This document shows, piece by piece, positions 1-8,984 of a stretch of DNA of 64,000 nt; the first letter of the stretch is position 1, and every line of letters begins with the position of its first letter. Under the pieces are notes generated by a model. That model ran no database searches. It was not told the origin of the DNA and was given only the letters and a program-made list of their open reading frames with translations. The translations under genes were made by a program, and so were the position numbers. Source of the DNA: Pseudomonas sp. MMS21 TM103. Lineage in GTDB: Bacteria > Pseudomonadota > Gammaproteobacteria > Pseudomonadales > Pseudomonadaceae. Location: NCBI RefSeq assembly GCF_022132145.1, contig NZ_JAJISP010000006.1:124001-188000 (forward strand), given 5' to 3'.

Positions 1-590
1 GCCTTCATCGGCTGAAAATCATTCACGCTCAGGCGCACTTCCTCGAAGACTTCGCGCAGGGCTTTTTCCAGGGTCTTCAGCTCGCTGCTGCTGGCGCAAC
101 GGTCGATTTCCAGGAACATCAACGCTTCCTGCAGCACACCCTCACCCTGGGTGCCCTTGGGCAGGATTTCCAGCAACTCGCCCTGGGCATTGCGGCGTAC
201 GCTGAACACGGTGTTCTGCAGGGTGTGGATGCTGTAGCCGCGGCGATTCAGCTCCATGCGTGCCGAGTCGACCAGGAAGGGAATATCGCTGCGCAGGATT
301 TCCACGCCGGTATGCGTCGACTGCCAGCCGTGCTTCTCGTAATCGGGGTTGAAGGCGCGAATTTCAGTTTTGCTGTGATCGAAGCGCTGCAACATGCGCC
401 AGGATGACAGGGTGCAACCGACCAGATCGGACAGCCGGCGCTGGGTGAGTTCGTCAAGTGCGATGATGCCGAAGAATTGCTCGGCGAACAGCGCGACTTG
501 TGGCAATGCTTGTTCACTGACGTGCTGCGCCAGGGCCGCTTGCAGTTGATGCTGGAAGTCGGCTTTGCTGGCCGCCGTAAAGAACGCCAT
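1..590 (-). CDS. gdhB: NAD-specific glutamate dehydrogenase, N-terminal part (runs off window)
   Basis: The reading frame is open from an ATG at 590 to the window edge, about 196 codons. It begins MAFFTAASKADFQ and continues with an FFGIIALDEL stretch and an EKHGWQSTHTGVEIL stretch, typical of the N-terminal regulatory region of the very large (about 1600-residue) NAD-dependent glutamate dehydrogenases. The full enzyme oxidises glutamate to 2-oxoglutarate and ammonia in the cytoplasm. The catalytic part lies outside the window. GGAG lies about 12 bases before the ATG. In other Pseudomonas this gene also sits beside the moxR-bat operon, which supports the call. The identification rests on remembered family sequence and context. 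Confidence 0.82.
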   Translation of the reverse strand, partial: MAFFTAASKADFQHQLQAALAQHVSEQALPQVALFAEQFFGIIALDELTQRRLSDLVGCTLSSWRMLQRFDHSKTEIRAFNPDYEKHGWQSTHTGVEILRSDIPFLVDSARMELNRRGYSIHTLQNTVFSVRRNAQGELLEILPKGTQGEGVLQEALMFLEIDRCASSSELKTLEKALREVFEEVRLSVNDFQPMK

Positions 591-860
591 GTTTATTATG
601 CTCCGTTTGGCTTGAGATTCGATTAGCAGGCTGAGGGCAGTCGCGAGTCTTGCACTTACGCCACAACATTAGTTCAAGTGGCACTGGCCGCATTGAAAAT
701 GCTTGCCCCTAAGGTTGTGGCGACATCAACGACTCGCTGGTCACATTTGCCGCATGAGCTTAACGAGGGAACGCCTTGCAGCGCTTGCCGCGCTGCGACA
801 TTTTGTTTCACCCCTGATACCCGACCCGATAAAACCCAGCCACAAGCATGCGTCAGTAGC
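591..860. other. Intergenic gap, gdhB to first REP copies
   Basis: Upstream region of gdhB. It should hold the gdhB promoter on the minus strand, but I could not assign one with confidence. No convincing gene was seen here. The rest of the gap up to moxR is filled by REP elements (861-1080) and about 150 bases of moxR upstream sequence. Confidence 0.5.
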
Positions 861-1080
861 CCGCCCCGGCGCGATGCTTTTGCTTTCGAGCGGACCTTGT
901 CCGCTATCGCCCCGAGGTCGGGCCTCCTACAGCTGATCGCCAGCGGCCCTTGTAGGAGGGCCGTCCCGGCGTGATGCTTTTGCTTTTCGAGCGGACCTTG
1001 TCCGCTATCGCTCCAAGATCGGGCCTCCTACAGCTAATCACCAGCGGCCTTTGTAGGAGGGCCGCCCCGGCGCGATGCTT
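861..1080 (+). repeat. Two tandem REP/BIME-like units
   Basis: Two near-identical units each carry CCCCGGCG, GATGCTTTTGC, the palindrome AGCGGACCTTGTCCGCT (889-905 and 990-1006), CTATCGC and CCTCCTACAGCT, followed by TGTAGGAGGG. The opposed GTAGGAGG and CCTCCTAC ends make each unit a paired inverted REP. This is the same family that surrounds the RAYT gene at 8524-8970. Confidence 0.85.
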
Positions 1081-1232
1081 TTTAGATTTGAGGAGGTGTG
1101 GGCCTCGGCCTTCTTATCCGGATCAACCTGTGCTGTCGCGCATAGCAGGCCCCTGCCCTTATGCATTAAAGTGTCAGTCTGCTGTGGCGACCCTAGGTCC
1201 CGACGCGCCAATCCCGCCAGGAATAGCCAACG

Positions 1233-2192
1233 ATGGAACACCGTGAAGCGCTGCTCGCTCTGCGAACCTTTCTTTCTACCCAGATCCTTGGCCAGGAAAA
1301 ACTCATCGAACGACTGCTGATCGCCTTGCTGGCTGATGGGCATATGCTGGTCGAAGGCGCGCCAGGGCTGGCCAAGACCAAGGCGATCAAGGAACTGGCC
1401 GAAGGTATCGAAGCCGAATTCCATCGCATCCAGTTCACCCCGGATTTGTTGCCGGCCGATATCACCGGCACCGAGATCTACCGTCCGGAGACCGGCAGTT
1501 TCGTGTTCCAGCAGGGGCCGATTTTTCATAACCTGGTGCTGGCCGACGAGATCAACCGTGCGCCGGCCAAGGTGCAGTCGGCACTGCTCGAAGCCATGGC
1601 CGAGCGCCAGGTCAGCGTCGGCCGCAGCACCTACGAGCTGTCACCGCTGTTCCTGGTCATGGCCACGCAAAACCCGATTGAGCAGGAAGGCACCTACCCG
1701 CTGCCCGAAGCTCAGCTCGATCGCTTCCTGATGCACGTGAAGGTCGGTTTCCCGGATGCCAACGTCGAGCGCAAGATCCTCGCCCAGGCACGCGGCGAAG
1801 CGCTGCATGGCGAAACCAAGCCCGAGTTCCGCGTCAGCCAGCAGGCGATTTTCGCCGCCCGCAAGGAAATCCTCGGCCTGTACATGGCCGATGCGGTGGA
1901 GGAATACCTGGTGCAATTGGTCATGGCCTCACGCACGCCGGGCAAGTTCGACCCGGAACTGGCCGAATGGATCGCCTACGGCGCCAGCCCGCGCGGCTCG
2001 ATTGCCCTGGATCGCTGCGCACGCGCCCACGCCTGGCTGGCCGGGCGTGAGTTCGTCAGCCCGGAAGACATCCAGGCCGTGCTGTTCGACGTGCTGCGCC
2101 ACCGCATCATCCTGTCGTTCGAGGCCGAAGCCGCCGGTATCGACCAGGATCGCGTGGTGCAACGCATCCTCGATGTGGTGGCGGTGGCATAA
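1233..2192 (+). CDS. moxR: MoxR-family AAA+ ATPase
   Basis: A 319-residue MoxR ATPase, thought to act as a cytoplasmic chaperone-like ATPase for partner VWA proteins. Walker A (GAPGLAKT) is at residues 42-49 and Walker B (LVLADE) at 101-106. A sensor-1 type MATQNPIEQEG stretch follows, and the C-terminal lid domain carries the ASPRGS sequence typical of the family. It is the first gene of a six-gene operon with DUF58, DUF4381, two VWA proteins and a BatD-like protein. This is the classic MoxR/Bat arrangement. Substrate and role are not known from sequence. Bat genes have been linked to stress or oxygen tolerance in other bacteria. Confidence 0.93.
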   Translation: MEHREALLALRTFLSTQILGQEKLIERLLIALLADGHMLVEGAPGLAKTKAIKELAEGIEAEFHRIQFTPDLLPADITGTEIYRPETGSFVFQQGPIFHNLVLADEINRAPAKVQSALLEAMAERQVSVGRSTYELSPLFLVMATQNPIEQEGTYPLPEAQLDRFLMHVKVGFPDANVERKILAQARGEALHGETKPEFRVSQQAIFAARKEILGLYMADAVEEYLVQLVMASRTPGKFDPELAEWIAYGASPRGSIALDRCARAHAWLAGREFVSPEDIQAVLFDVLRHRIILSFEAEAAGIDQDRVVQRILDVVAVA

Positions 2193-2265
2193 ATGCAGCA
2201 GCCAGCCATAACCCATAAGCCGCAAGCCCAGGTTCGGATGCAACCTGGGGAGCACCGCCCAGCGC

Positions 2266-2284
2266 GCCCGGATTGCATCCGGGC
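2266..2284. repeat. Perfect-looking inverted repeat between moxR and the DUF58 gene
   Basis: GCCCGGATTGCATCCGGGC has GCCCGGAT and ATCCGGGC arms around a 3-base loop, within the 108-base spacer after moxR. A related GGTTCGGATGCAACC stretch lies 35 bases upstream. It has no T-run, so it may be an mRNA-stabilising or partial-attenuation hairpin or a dispersed repeat rather than a terminator. The other genes of the operon overlap, so this spacer is the one gap. Confidence 0.6.
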
Positions 2285-2300
2285 GACCTACTGAACCGCG

Positions 2301-3239
2301 ATGCACAACCAGCCCACCCAACCCGGCGTGCGCGTCAATCTCGCTGAATTGATCGAGATACGCCACCGCGTGCGCGAGGTGCAGCTATTCTCCACGCCGG
2401 CCAAGCGCAGCCCGCTGATCGGCTTGCACCACTCCAAGCTGCGCGGGCGCGGCGTGGATTTCGACCAGGTGCGGGTCTACCAGGCTGGCGACGACGTGCG
2501 CACCATCGATTGGCGAGTCACCGCGCGCACCCAGGAGCCGCACACCAAGCTGTTCCATGAGGAACGCGAGCGGCCGACCTACATTCTCGTGGAACAAAGC
2601 CAGCGGCTGTTTTTCGGCTCCGGATTGATGTTCAAGTCGGTGCTCGCCGCCCAGGCCGCCAGCCTGATCGGCTGGGCTGCCCTCGGTCACAACGACCGCA
2701 TTGGCGGCCTGGTATTTGGCCAGGAGCAGCACGAAATCAAACCGCGACGCAGCAAGCAGAGCCTGCTGCAGCTGCTCAATCGCCTGGCCCGCGCCAACCA
2801 GGCGCTGTCCGGCGACGGGCGAGCCAGCCAGGACAGTTTCAGCCTGGCCCTGCGCCGCGCCCGCGAAGTGCTTCGCCCCGGCAGCCTAGCGGTGATCATC
2901 TGCGACGAACGCACCCTCAGCGACAGCAGCGAACAACAACTGACCCTACTGGCGCGCCATACCGACCTGCTCTTGCTGCCGATTTCCGACCCGCTCGACC
3001 ATGCCCTGCCGGCCGCCGGCCTGCTGCGCTTTGCCGAGCGCGGCGCGCAACTGGAACTCGACACCCATGACGCCAGCCTGCGCCAGGCCTATCGTGCCCA
3101 GGGCGAGGCGCGACAAGCGCGCTGGCAACGCCTGGCGCAGAAGCTCGGCGTGCCCTTGCTGGCGCTGAGCACCCAGCGTGAGATGATTGAACAACTGCGC
3201 GACCACCTCAACGCGCAACGCCCCGGTAAACGGTTATGA
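2301..3239 (+). CDS. DUF58 domain protein of the MoxR/Bat operon
   Basis: A 312-residue DUF58 protein. The family signature around YQAGDDVRTIDW is at residues 60-71, preceded by RGRGVDFDQVR. The C-terminal part resembles a VWA-like fold lacking a clear MIDAS. DUF58 proteins are standard partners of MoxR ATPases and are encoded directly after them. Its stop overlaps the next start (ATGA at 3236-3239), showing translational coupling. No signal peptide or membrane segment is evident, so it is probably cytoplasmic. Its biochemical function is unknown. Confidence 0.9.
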   Translation: MHNQPTQPGVRVNLAELIEIRHRVREVQLFSTPAKRSPLIGLHHSKLRGRGVDFDQVRVYQAGDDVRTIDWRVTARTQEPHTKLFHEERERPTYILVEQSQRLFFGSGLMFKSVLAAQAASLIGWAALGHNDRIGGLVFGQEQHEIKPRRSKQSLLQLLNRLARANQALSGDGRASQDSFSLALRRAREVLRPGSLAVIICDERTLSDSSEQQLTLLARHTDLLLLPISDPLDHALPAAGLLRFAERGAQLELDTHDASLRQAYRAQGEARQARWQRLAQKLGVPLLALSTQREMIEQLRDHLNAQRPGKRL

Positions 3240-3730
3240 ACCCGCTGGATCAACTCGAGCCCCTGATCGCCCCGGCACCCATCGAGTGGTGGCCGCCTGC
3301 GCCCGGCTGGTGGCTGCTGGCCTTGCTCGTGCCACTGCTGCTCTGGGGCCTGACGCGCCTGCTGCAACGTCTAAATCGCCGGCACAAGGCGAGCCTCAGC
3401 GACAACGCCCTCGATCCTCTGCGGGTGGCTGCCCTGGCAGAACTCGAACAACTGGCCAAACCCTACGACGGCGCTCCCGCCGGCCCCTGGTTGCAGCAGC
3501 TCAACGGGCTGCTCAAGCGCCTGTGCCGCCAGCACTACCCGCATAGCCACAGCCACACCCTGAGCAGCCGAGGCTGGCTGGCGTTTCTCGACAGCCGTTG
3601 CCCGGCGGCCGGCCTGACCCGCTGGATGATCCTGGTCGAAGGGGCCTATCGACCGCACTGCACGCTCGACGACAAGGCCATCGACGGACTCAACCAGGCG
3701 GTCGCCATCTGGATTCGCAAGCATGTTTGA
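3236..3730 (+). CDS. DUF4381 membrane protein of the MoxR/Bat operon
   Basis: A 164-residue protein with one strongly hydrophobic segment at about residues 24-42, preceded by a Trp/Pro-rich stretch (IEWWPPAPGWW). This is the pattern of DUF4381 proteins found between DUF58 and VWA genes in Bat operons. The soluble remainder is probably a helical cytoplasmic domain. It overlaps the previous gene by 4 bases and the next by 8. No enzymatic motif is visible. It is likely a scaffold for the VWA proteins at the inner membrane, by inference from context only. Confidence 0.85.
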   Translation: MNPLDQLEPLIAPAPIEWWPPAPGWWLLALLVPLLLWGLTRLLQRLNRRHKASLSDNALDPLRVAALAELEQLAKPYDGAPAGPWLQQLNGLLKRLCRQHYPHSHSHTLSSRGWLAFLDSRCPAAGLTRWMILVEGAYRPHCTLDDKAIDGLNQAVAIWIRKHV

Positions 3731-4754
3731 ATTCGCCTGGCCGTGGATCATCCTGCTCGCGCCGCTGCCCTGGTTGCTGCGCCTGCTGCTGCCGGCGGCG
3801 GACAGCGGCGAGGCGGCCCTGAAAGTCAGCTTCCTCGGCGAGTTGGAAGGTTTGGCCGGACGCCGCGCGCGGGCCAACCTGCCGGCCTGGCGCCAGCAGG
3901 CGCCCTTCGCCCTGCTCTGGCTGCTGCTGCTGGCGGCCGCAGCCCGCCCGGAATGGGTCGGCGAACCATTGCCAATGCCCGCCAGCGGCCGCGACCTGCT
4001 GCTCGCGGTGGATGTCTCCGGTTCCATGGCCTACGCCGACATGCGCTGGGAAGACGAGGAAGTCGACCGCCTGAGCCTGGTCAAACACCTGCTGGGCGAT
4101 TTTATCGAAGGCCGTCAGGGCGACCGCGTCGGCCTGATCCTCTTCGGCAGCCAGGCCTATCTGCAGGCGCCCCTGACCTTCGACCGGCGCACCGTGCGCA
4201 CCTGGCTCGACGAAGCGGTGATCGGCATTGCCGGCAAGAACACCGCCATCGGCGATGCCATCGGCCTGTCGGTCAAGCGCCTGCGCCAGCGACCGGCGGA
4301 AAGCCGCGTGTTGGTGCTGGTCACCGATGGCGCCAATACTGGGGGTGAGATCGAACCGATGATCGCGGCACGTCTGGCCGCCGAGGAAGGGATTAAAATC
4401 TATCCGATCGGCATTGGCGCCGATCCGCAACAAGGCGGGATTGCCGGCCTGTTCGGCCTCAATCCGGGGCTGGACCTGGACGAGCCGAGCCTGCGCGCGA
4501 TAGCCGATGCGACCGGCGGCGAATACTTCCGCGCCCGCGACAGCAGCGAACTGCGTGCCATCGAGCAGCAGCTCGACCGCCTCGAACCGGTGGCGCAGCA
4601 GCCGACTCTGGCCCGCCCGGCCCGGGCGCTGTATGCCTGGCCACTGAGCGCCGCGCTGCTGCTGAGCATGCTGCTGGTGAGTCGCGAACTCTGGCCGCAA
4701 CTGCGACCACAGCTGCGCCTATTGGCGCAACGTCCCTGGCGGAGACAGCCATGA
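3723..4754 (+). CDS. batA: VWA-domain membrane protein (BatA type)
   Basis: A 343-residue protein with two membrane segments near the N-terminus (about 8-24 and 62-75), a VWA domain, and a C-terminal membrane segment (about 305-325). The MIDAS metal site is intact, with DVSGS at residues 97-101 and a later TDGAN. A short N-terminal membrane anchor placing a metal-binding VWA domain next to the membrane is the standard BatA layout. The gene overlaps both neighbours, so it is co-translated with DUF4381 and the following VWA/TPR gene. VWA proteins usually mediate metal-dependent protein contacts; partners here are probably MoxR and the other Bat proteins. Confidence 0.9.
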   Translation: MFEFAWPWIILLAPLPWLLRLLLPAADSGEAALKVSFLGELEGLAGRRARANLPAWRQQAPFALLWLLLLAAAARPEWVGEPLPMPASGRDLLLAVDVSGSMAYADMRWEDEEVDRLSLVKHLLGDFIEGRQGDRVGLILFGSQAYLQAPLTFDRRTVRTWLDEAVIGIAGKNTAIGDAIGLSVKRLRQRPAESRVLVLVTDGANTGGEIEPMIAARLAAEEGIKIYPIGIGADPQQGGIAGLFGLNPGLDLDEPSLRAIADATGGEYFRARDSSELRAIEQQLDRLEPVAQQPTLARPARALYAWPLSAALLLSMLLVSRELWPQLRPQLRLLAQRPWRRQP

Positions 4755-6502
4755 TCGAAGATTGGCTACTGGGTTTATGGCCGCACTGGCTGCGCCTTTA
4801 CTGGCTGCTGGTTGTGCCACTGCTGGCGGGGCTGCTCTGGCAACTCTGGCACCGGGAGAAACGCGCCGGCCGCTGGCAGCTGCTGCTGCCAGCGGCCTTT
4901 CATGCGGCGCTGCTCAGCGGCGGCCGAAGCCGTGCCAGCCGCCTGCCCGCCATCGCCCTGGCCCTGGCCTGGTTGCTGGCTGTGCTGGCACTGCTCGGAC
5001 CCAGCTGGCAACGCCTGGAGCAGAGCAACCTGAAACCCGCCGACCCGCTGGTGATCATGCTTGAACTGACCCCGCAGATGCTCGCCAGCGACGCCTCGCC
5101 CAACCGTCTGGAGCAGGCCAAACGCAAGCTGCTCGACCTGCTCCAGGCACGCCGCGATGCGCAGACCGCCATCGTTGTCTACGCCGGCAGCGCACACACC
5201 CTGGTGCCGCTATCCGACGACCTGGCCACCAGCCGCAACCTGCTCGAATCGCTCACGCCCTCGATCATGCCGGAGCCGGGCCGGCGTGCCGACCTGGCGC
5301 TGAACAAGGCGCTGCAACTGCTGGAACAGGGCGGCCAAGGCCAGGGCCGTCTCCTGCTAATCGGCAGCGGCCTGGACCAGCAGGAACGTCTTGGCATCAG
5401 CCAGGCGCTCGGCAACAACGGTGAGCGCCTGTATATGCTCGGGATCGGCAGCGCCGAGGGAGCCCCTATCGTTCAGGAAGACGGTTCTTTTCTCAAAGAC
5501 GCCCAGGGCACGATTCTCATCCCGCGCCTCGACAGTGCCGAGCTCGCCCGCTTCGCCCGGCAGATCGGCGGCCACTATCGCCAGGCCAGCGCGGATGACC
5601 GCGACCTGAACGACCTCGGCCTGCTCGCCATGCCCCAGCAACTGCGCAGTGACGGCGAACAGACGCGCCTGCAGGCCTGGGCCGACCAAGGCCACTGGCT
5701 GCTCCTGCCGCTATTGCTGCTGGCCGCCTGCGCCGGTCGCCGAGGCTGGTTGTTCTGCCTGCCGCTACTGCTGCTCGGCGTACCGCAGAGCAGCTACGCC
5801 TTCAGCTTTGACGACCTCTGGTGGCGCGCCGATCAACAAGGCCAGCGGCTGCTCGAGGCGCAGCGCCCCGGTGAAGCGGCCGCACGCTTCCAGGATCCGC
5901 AATGGCAGGGTCTGGCGCTATACCAGGCAGGCGATTACCCGGCCGCGGCTGAACGTTTCGGCCGCGGCGACAACGCCGTCGCCCACTACAACCGGGGCAA
6001 CGCCCTGGCCCGCAGCAACGAACTGGAAGCCGCCCTGGATGCCTACAACCAGGCATTGGAATTACAGCCCGATCTGCTCCCAGCGCAGAAGAATAAAGCC
6101 CTGATCGAACAACTGCTGCAGCAAAACCAACAAGAGCAGAACCCGCAGCAAAATCAGCAAGAACAATCGGACAGCACGCCCACCCCGCCGCCGCAACCAC
6201 AGGCCGGGCCAGCGCAGCCTGATGACGACAAGCCGCCACCTGCCTCCGGCCAATCCAGCCCTGGCGACGAGGAGCCGGCACCCGGCCAGCCCACGCCCGG
6301 CGACGGCGACAAGTCCACACCCAGCGAACCGGACGAAGACTTGCAGGGCGAAGAACAAATCGCCGGCACAGCGCAGCCTCTCGATGGCGAGCGACGCCAG
6401 GCCCTGGAACAATGGCTGCGGCAAATCCCCGATGAACCGGGTGAGTTGCTGCGGCGAAAATTCTGGTACGAACAGCAACAGCGTCAGGAACTAACTCGAT
6501 GA
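4751..6502 (+). CDS. batB: VWA plus TPR membrane protein (BatB/BatC fusion)
   Basis: A 583-residue protein with membrane segments at about 14-30, 66-83 and 317-345. A VWA-like domain lies between the second and third, and at least one clear TPR unit at about 400-455 (AHYNRGNALARSNELEAALD). The C-terminal tail is rich in Gln, Pro and Asp. It combines what are separate BatB and BatC proteins in some bacteria. The expected MIDAS position reads LELTPQMLASDAS, without the DxSxS motif, so metal binding is doubtful, unlike its neighbour BatA. Start and stop overlap the adjacent genes (ATGA). Confidence 0.88.
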   Translation: MIEDWLLGLWPHWLRLYWLLVVPLLAGLLWQLWHREKRAGRWQLLLPAAFHAALLSGGRSRASRLPAIALALAWLLAVLALLGPSWQRLEQSNLKPADPLVIMLELTPQMLASDASPNRLEQAKRKLLDLLQARRDAQTAIVVYAGSAHTLVPLSDDLATSRNLLESLTPSIMPEPGRRADLALNKALQLLEQGGQGQGRLLLIGSGLDQQERLGISQALGNNGERLYMLGIGSAEGAPIVQEDGSFLKDAQGTILIPRLDSAELARFARQIGGHYRQASADDRDLNDLGLLAMPQQLRSDGEQTRLQAWADQGHWLLLPLLLLAACAGRRGWLFCLPLLLLGVPQSSYAFSFDDLWWRADQQGQRLLEAQRPGEAAARFQDPQWQGLALYQAGDYPAAAERFGRGDNAVAHYNRGNALARSNELEAALDAYNQALELQPDLLPAQKNKALIEQLLQQNQQEQNPQQNQQEQSDSTPTPPPQPQAGPAQPDDDKPPPASGQSSPGDEEPAPGQPTPGDGDKSTPSEPDEDLQGEEQIAGTAQPLDGERRQALEQWLRQIPDEPGELLRRKFWYEQQQRQELTR

Positions 6503-8145
6503 CCCGCCTGCTCTGCACCCTTCTCCTCAGCCTGCTGGCGCTCCAGGCCAGTGCGCAAAGCTTCACGGCGAGCATCGACCGCGACCGCCTGAGCACCAGC
6601 GAAACCTTCGAGTTGACTCTCGAATCCGACGACGCCACCCAATTCAGCAAACCCGACCTCAGCCCGCTTGACACCCTGTTCGAGGTGCTCGGCACCCGCC
6701 AGTTCAATCGCCTGACCACGCTCGATGGCGAGTCCCGCGCAATCACCCGCTGGGTCGTCACCCTGCAACCGAAACACAGCGGCTATGTGGTCGTGCCGCC
6801 GCTAAGCCTGGGTGACCTGCAGAGCCTGCCGATCACCCTGCACGTGCAGGAAGCCGGGAGCGCCAGCGCGACCAGCAAACTGGCCCCGGTGTTCATCGAC
6901 GCCAGCCTGGACGAGGAAAGCATCTACGTTCAGGCGCAGAGCGTGCTGACCCTGCGCATCTACCATTCTGTGTCGCTGTATGACGACAGCAGCCTGAGCC
7001 CGCTGGAAATGCCCGAGGCTCGGGTCGAACAACTCGGCAAGCCGCGCACCTATGAAAAGGACATCAACGGTATCCGCCACGGCGTGATCGAACTGCGCTA
7101 CGCGATCTTCCCCCAGCGCAGCGGCGAACTGACTATTCCCGCCCAGGCTTTCAGCGCCACCCTGGTCGACCGTTCCAGCAGCAATGACTTCCAGCCCTTC
7201 GGCCCGCGTCCCGGCAAAATCGTACGGGTCAAGTCACCGCAAATCCCCCTGACGGTCAAAGCCAAGCCCGCCGACTACCCCAGCGACGCCCCCTGGCTAC
7301 CGGCCCGTAGTTTGAGCCTGGCGCAAACCTGGAGCCCGCAACCGGACAAGGTCAAAGTCGGCGACTCGCTGACCCGCAGCCTGCTGCTCAAGGCCGACGG
7401 ACTCTCCAGCGCGCAACTGTCACCCTTGCCCGCCACCGCGGTCAAAGGCCTGCGGCGCTACCCGGATCAACCGAAACTGGCCAACCAGATCAGCGACCAC
7501 GGCGTGATTGGCAGCCGCGAGGAACGCGAAGCCCTGGTGCCCAATCACAGCGGTCAATTAGAACTGCCGGCGGTTGAAATCGTCTGGTGGAATACCCTTG
7601 AGGATCGCCTCGAGCGCACCAGCCTGCCGGCACACAGCCTCGAGGTCCTACCGGCTCCCGGCCTGGAAGCGGAGCTGCTGCCCAGCGAGACACCGACCCA
7701 GGCCTGGGTACAAGGCCCGCCGCTGTGGCCCTGGCAATTGAGCAGCGCCATGCTGACCGTCAGCACCCTGCTCGGCTTCGGCCTTTGGTGGCATGCCCGC
7801 CGTCAGCCGGCAATCGCCCGCGCCAATCAGACCGGCCCCAGCCCGCGTACCCTGCTCGACGACCTCAAGCGCGCCTGCCTGGCCAACGACTCGCTAGCCA
7901 CCCGTCACGCCCTCGACGCCTGGGCCCGCCAACAACCGGAAACCCTAGCCGCAATGGCCGCCCGCTTCGTCCCCCTGTCCGACGCGCTCGACGGCCTGAA
8001 TGGCGCGCTCTACAGCGAAACCGGTCAGCACTGGCAAGGCGAAGACCTCTGGCGCGCCATCCGCACCCTGCCCAGCAACGAAGCCGGCAGCAGCAACCCC
8101 ACCACCCAGGAAACCAGCCCACTGCCACCGTTGTACCCGCGCTGA
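6499..8145 (+). CDS. batD: BatD-like protein (oxygen-tolerance family)
   Basis: A 548-residue secreted or anchored protein. It has a clear signal peptide (LLCTLLLSLLALQASAQS), a long extracytoplasmic region of probable beta-rich domains, and one membrane segment near the C-terminus (about 415-430), followed by a cytoplasmic tail. This is the BatD architecture, and it is the last gene of the MoxR/Bat operon. It overlaps the previous gene by 4 bases. The periplasmic domain probably senses or binds envelope material and is linked through the membrane to the VWA proteins; that role is inference. The operon is followed directly by REP elements, a common setting for operon ends in Pseudomonas. Confidence 0.88.
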   Translation: MTRLLCTLLLSLLALQASAQSFTASIDRDRLSTSETFELTLESDDATQFSKPDLSPLDTLFEVLGTRQFNRLTTLDGESRAITRWVVTLQPKHSGYVVVPPLSLGDLQSLPITLHVQEAGSASATSKLAPVFIDASLDEESIYVQAQSVLTLRIYHSVSLYDDSSLSPLEMPEARVEQLGKPRTYEKDINGIRHGVIELRYAIFPQRSGELTIPAQAFSATLVDRSSSNDFQPFGPRPGKIVRVKSPQIPLTVKAKPADYPSDAPWLPARSLSLAQTWSPQPDKVKVGDSLTRSLLLKADGLSSAQLSPLPATAVKGLRRYPDQPKLANQISDHGVIGSREEREALVPNHSGQLELPAVEIVWWNTLEDRLERTSLPAHSLEVLPAPGLEAELLPSETPTQAWVQGPPLWPWQLSSAMLTVSTLLGFGLWWHARRQPAIARANQTGPSPRTLLDDLKRACLANDSLATRHALDAWARQQPETLAAMAARFVPLSDALDGLNGALYSETGQHWQGEDLWRAIRTLPSNEAGSSNPTTQETSPLPPLYPR

Positions 8146-8159
8146 ACAGCGCGGTCTCA

Positions 8160-8523
8160 ACCACGCGCAACCCGCTCAAAAAACCAAAAGCATCGCGCCG
8201 AGGCACGGATCGCCGCCCGGACCCTCCTACAACAGCAGCCAGCAACGCGATCCCTTGTAGGAGGGCTGTGCCCGTTCCCGACGGGCTAGCGGCATTTCCC
8301 ACATCCATGTGGGTCACGCGACCTCGCGGAGATAGCGGACATAGTCCGCTCCATGGTCGAGAGCATCGCGCCAGGTCACGGAACGCCGCCCGGGCCCTCC
8401 TACACAACAGCAATCAGCACCGCGGCCCCCTGCAGGAGGCGCGACCTCGCGGCGATAGCGGACATAGTCCGCTGCTTGGTCATGAGCATCGCGCCGGGGG
8501 CGGCCTTTCTACAGGAACAACCA
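8160..8523 (+). repeat. REP/BIME array on the left of the RAYT gene
   Basis: Several units contain GTAGGAGG ends, the hairpin CGCGACCTCGCG (8318-8329 and about 8441-8452), CGATAGC and the palindrome AGCGGACATAGTCCGCT (8334-8350 and again near 8457). They are separated by GCATCGCGCC and inverted CCCTCCTACA ends, giving a period of roughly 120 bases. One unit also carries two extra hairpins, GCCCGTTCCCGACGGGC (8270-8286) and CCCACATCCATGTGGG (8298-8313). This array follows batD and abuts the transposase gene. Confidence 0.88.
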
Positions 8524-8970
8524 CTACAACCAAACCGCGTCCCAATGTGAATATTGCCCTGCATGCGCCACTAGGCCAGCACGCACAGGATTGGCAACGA
8601 TGTAACGCGCCACAGCCTGCAAATCATCTTCTCGGCGCAAGGCTCGATCATGAAAGCCATCCTGCCAGACGGCTCGCCCGATTCGCTTCCCCGCCAACGA
8701 CTTTACTCGACCAACCAAATGCGAAAGCGATCCCTGCTTCAACTGCAACAACCAATGCAGGTGATCCGGCATCACCACAAACGCCAAGGTCTGATGTGAG
8801 CCTCTGGCCTGATCCTCTCGCATGATGCCTATCAGCATCCGCGCCCGATCAAAGTCTTTGAAGAACGGGAGACGATCCCGAGTTACCGTAGTGACAAGAT
8901 AGATCTGCCCAACCTCAGACCAACGCCCCGCGCGTAACCGCCGAGCAGCTGGTGAACTGTTCTTGCACAT
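8524..8970 (-). CDS. tnpA-REP: REP-associated tyrosine transposase (RAYT, Y1/HUH superfamily)
   Basis: A 148-residue protein with the hallmarks of IS200-related RAYT proteins. A VTTVTRDRLPFF start of the fold, the HUH pair in MPDHLHWLL (His70 and His72) and a candidate catalytic Tyr123 in VARYIVANPVRAGLV are all present. RAYTs cleave single-stranded REP hairpins and are thought to disperse REP/BIME elements. The gene is flanked on both sides by tandem units of the same palindrome family, the diagnostic REPtron arrangement. It is full length for a short RAYT, has an ATG start at 8970 and shows no frameshift, so it may be active. Confidence 0.92.
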   Translation of the reverse strand: MCKNSSPAARRLRAGRWSEVGQIYLVTTVTRDRLPFFKDFDRARMLIGIMREDQARGSHQTLAFVVMPDHLHWLLQLKQGSLSHLVGRVKSLAGKRIGRAVWQDGFHDRALRREDDLQAVARYIVANPVRAGLVAHAGQYSHWDAVWL

Positions 8971-8984
8971 GAAGGAATCCTTTC

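Noticed and set aside
3690..4700. 336-codon minus-strand frame opposite batA
   Set aside because: It is the GC-rich antisense shadow of a well-supported VWA gene and has no recognisable domain or ribosome site.
7725..8825. 366-codon plus-strand frame across the batD end, REP array and RAYT
   Set aside because: It runs through batD in another frame, then through palindromic repeats and opposite the transposase; the translation is low-complexity Arg/Pro sequence.
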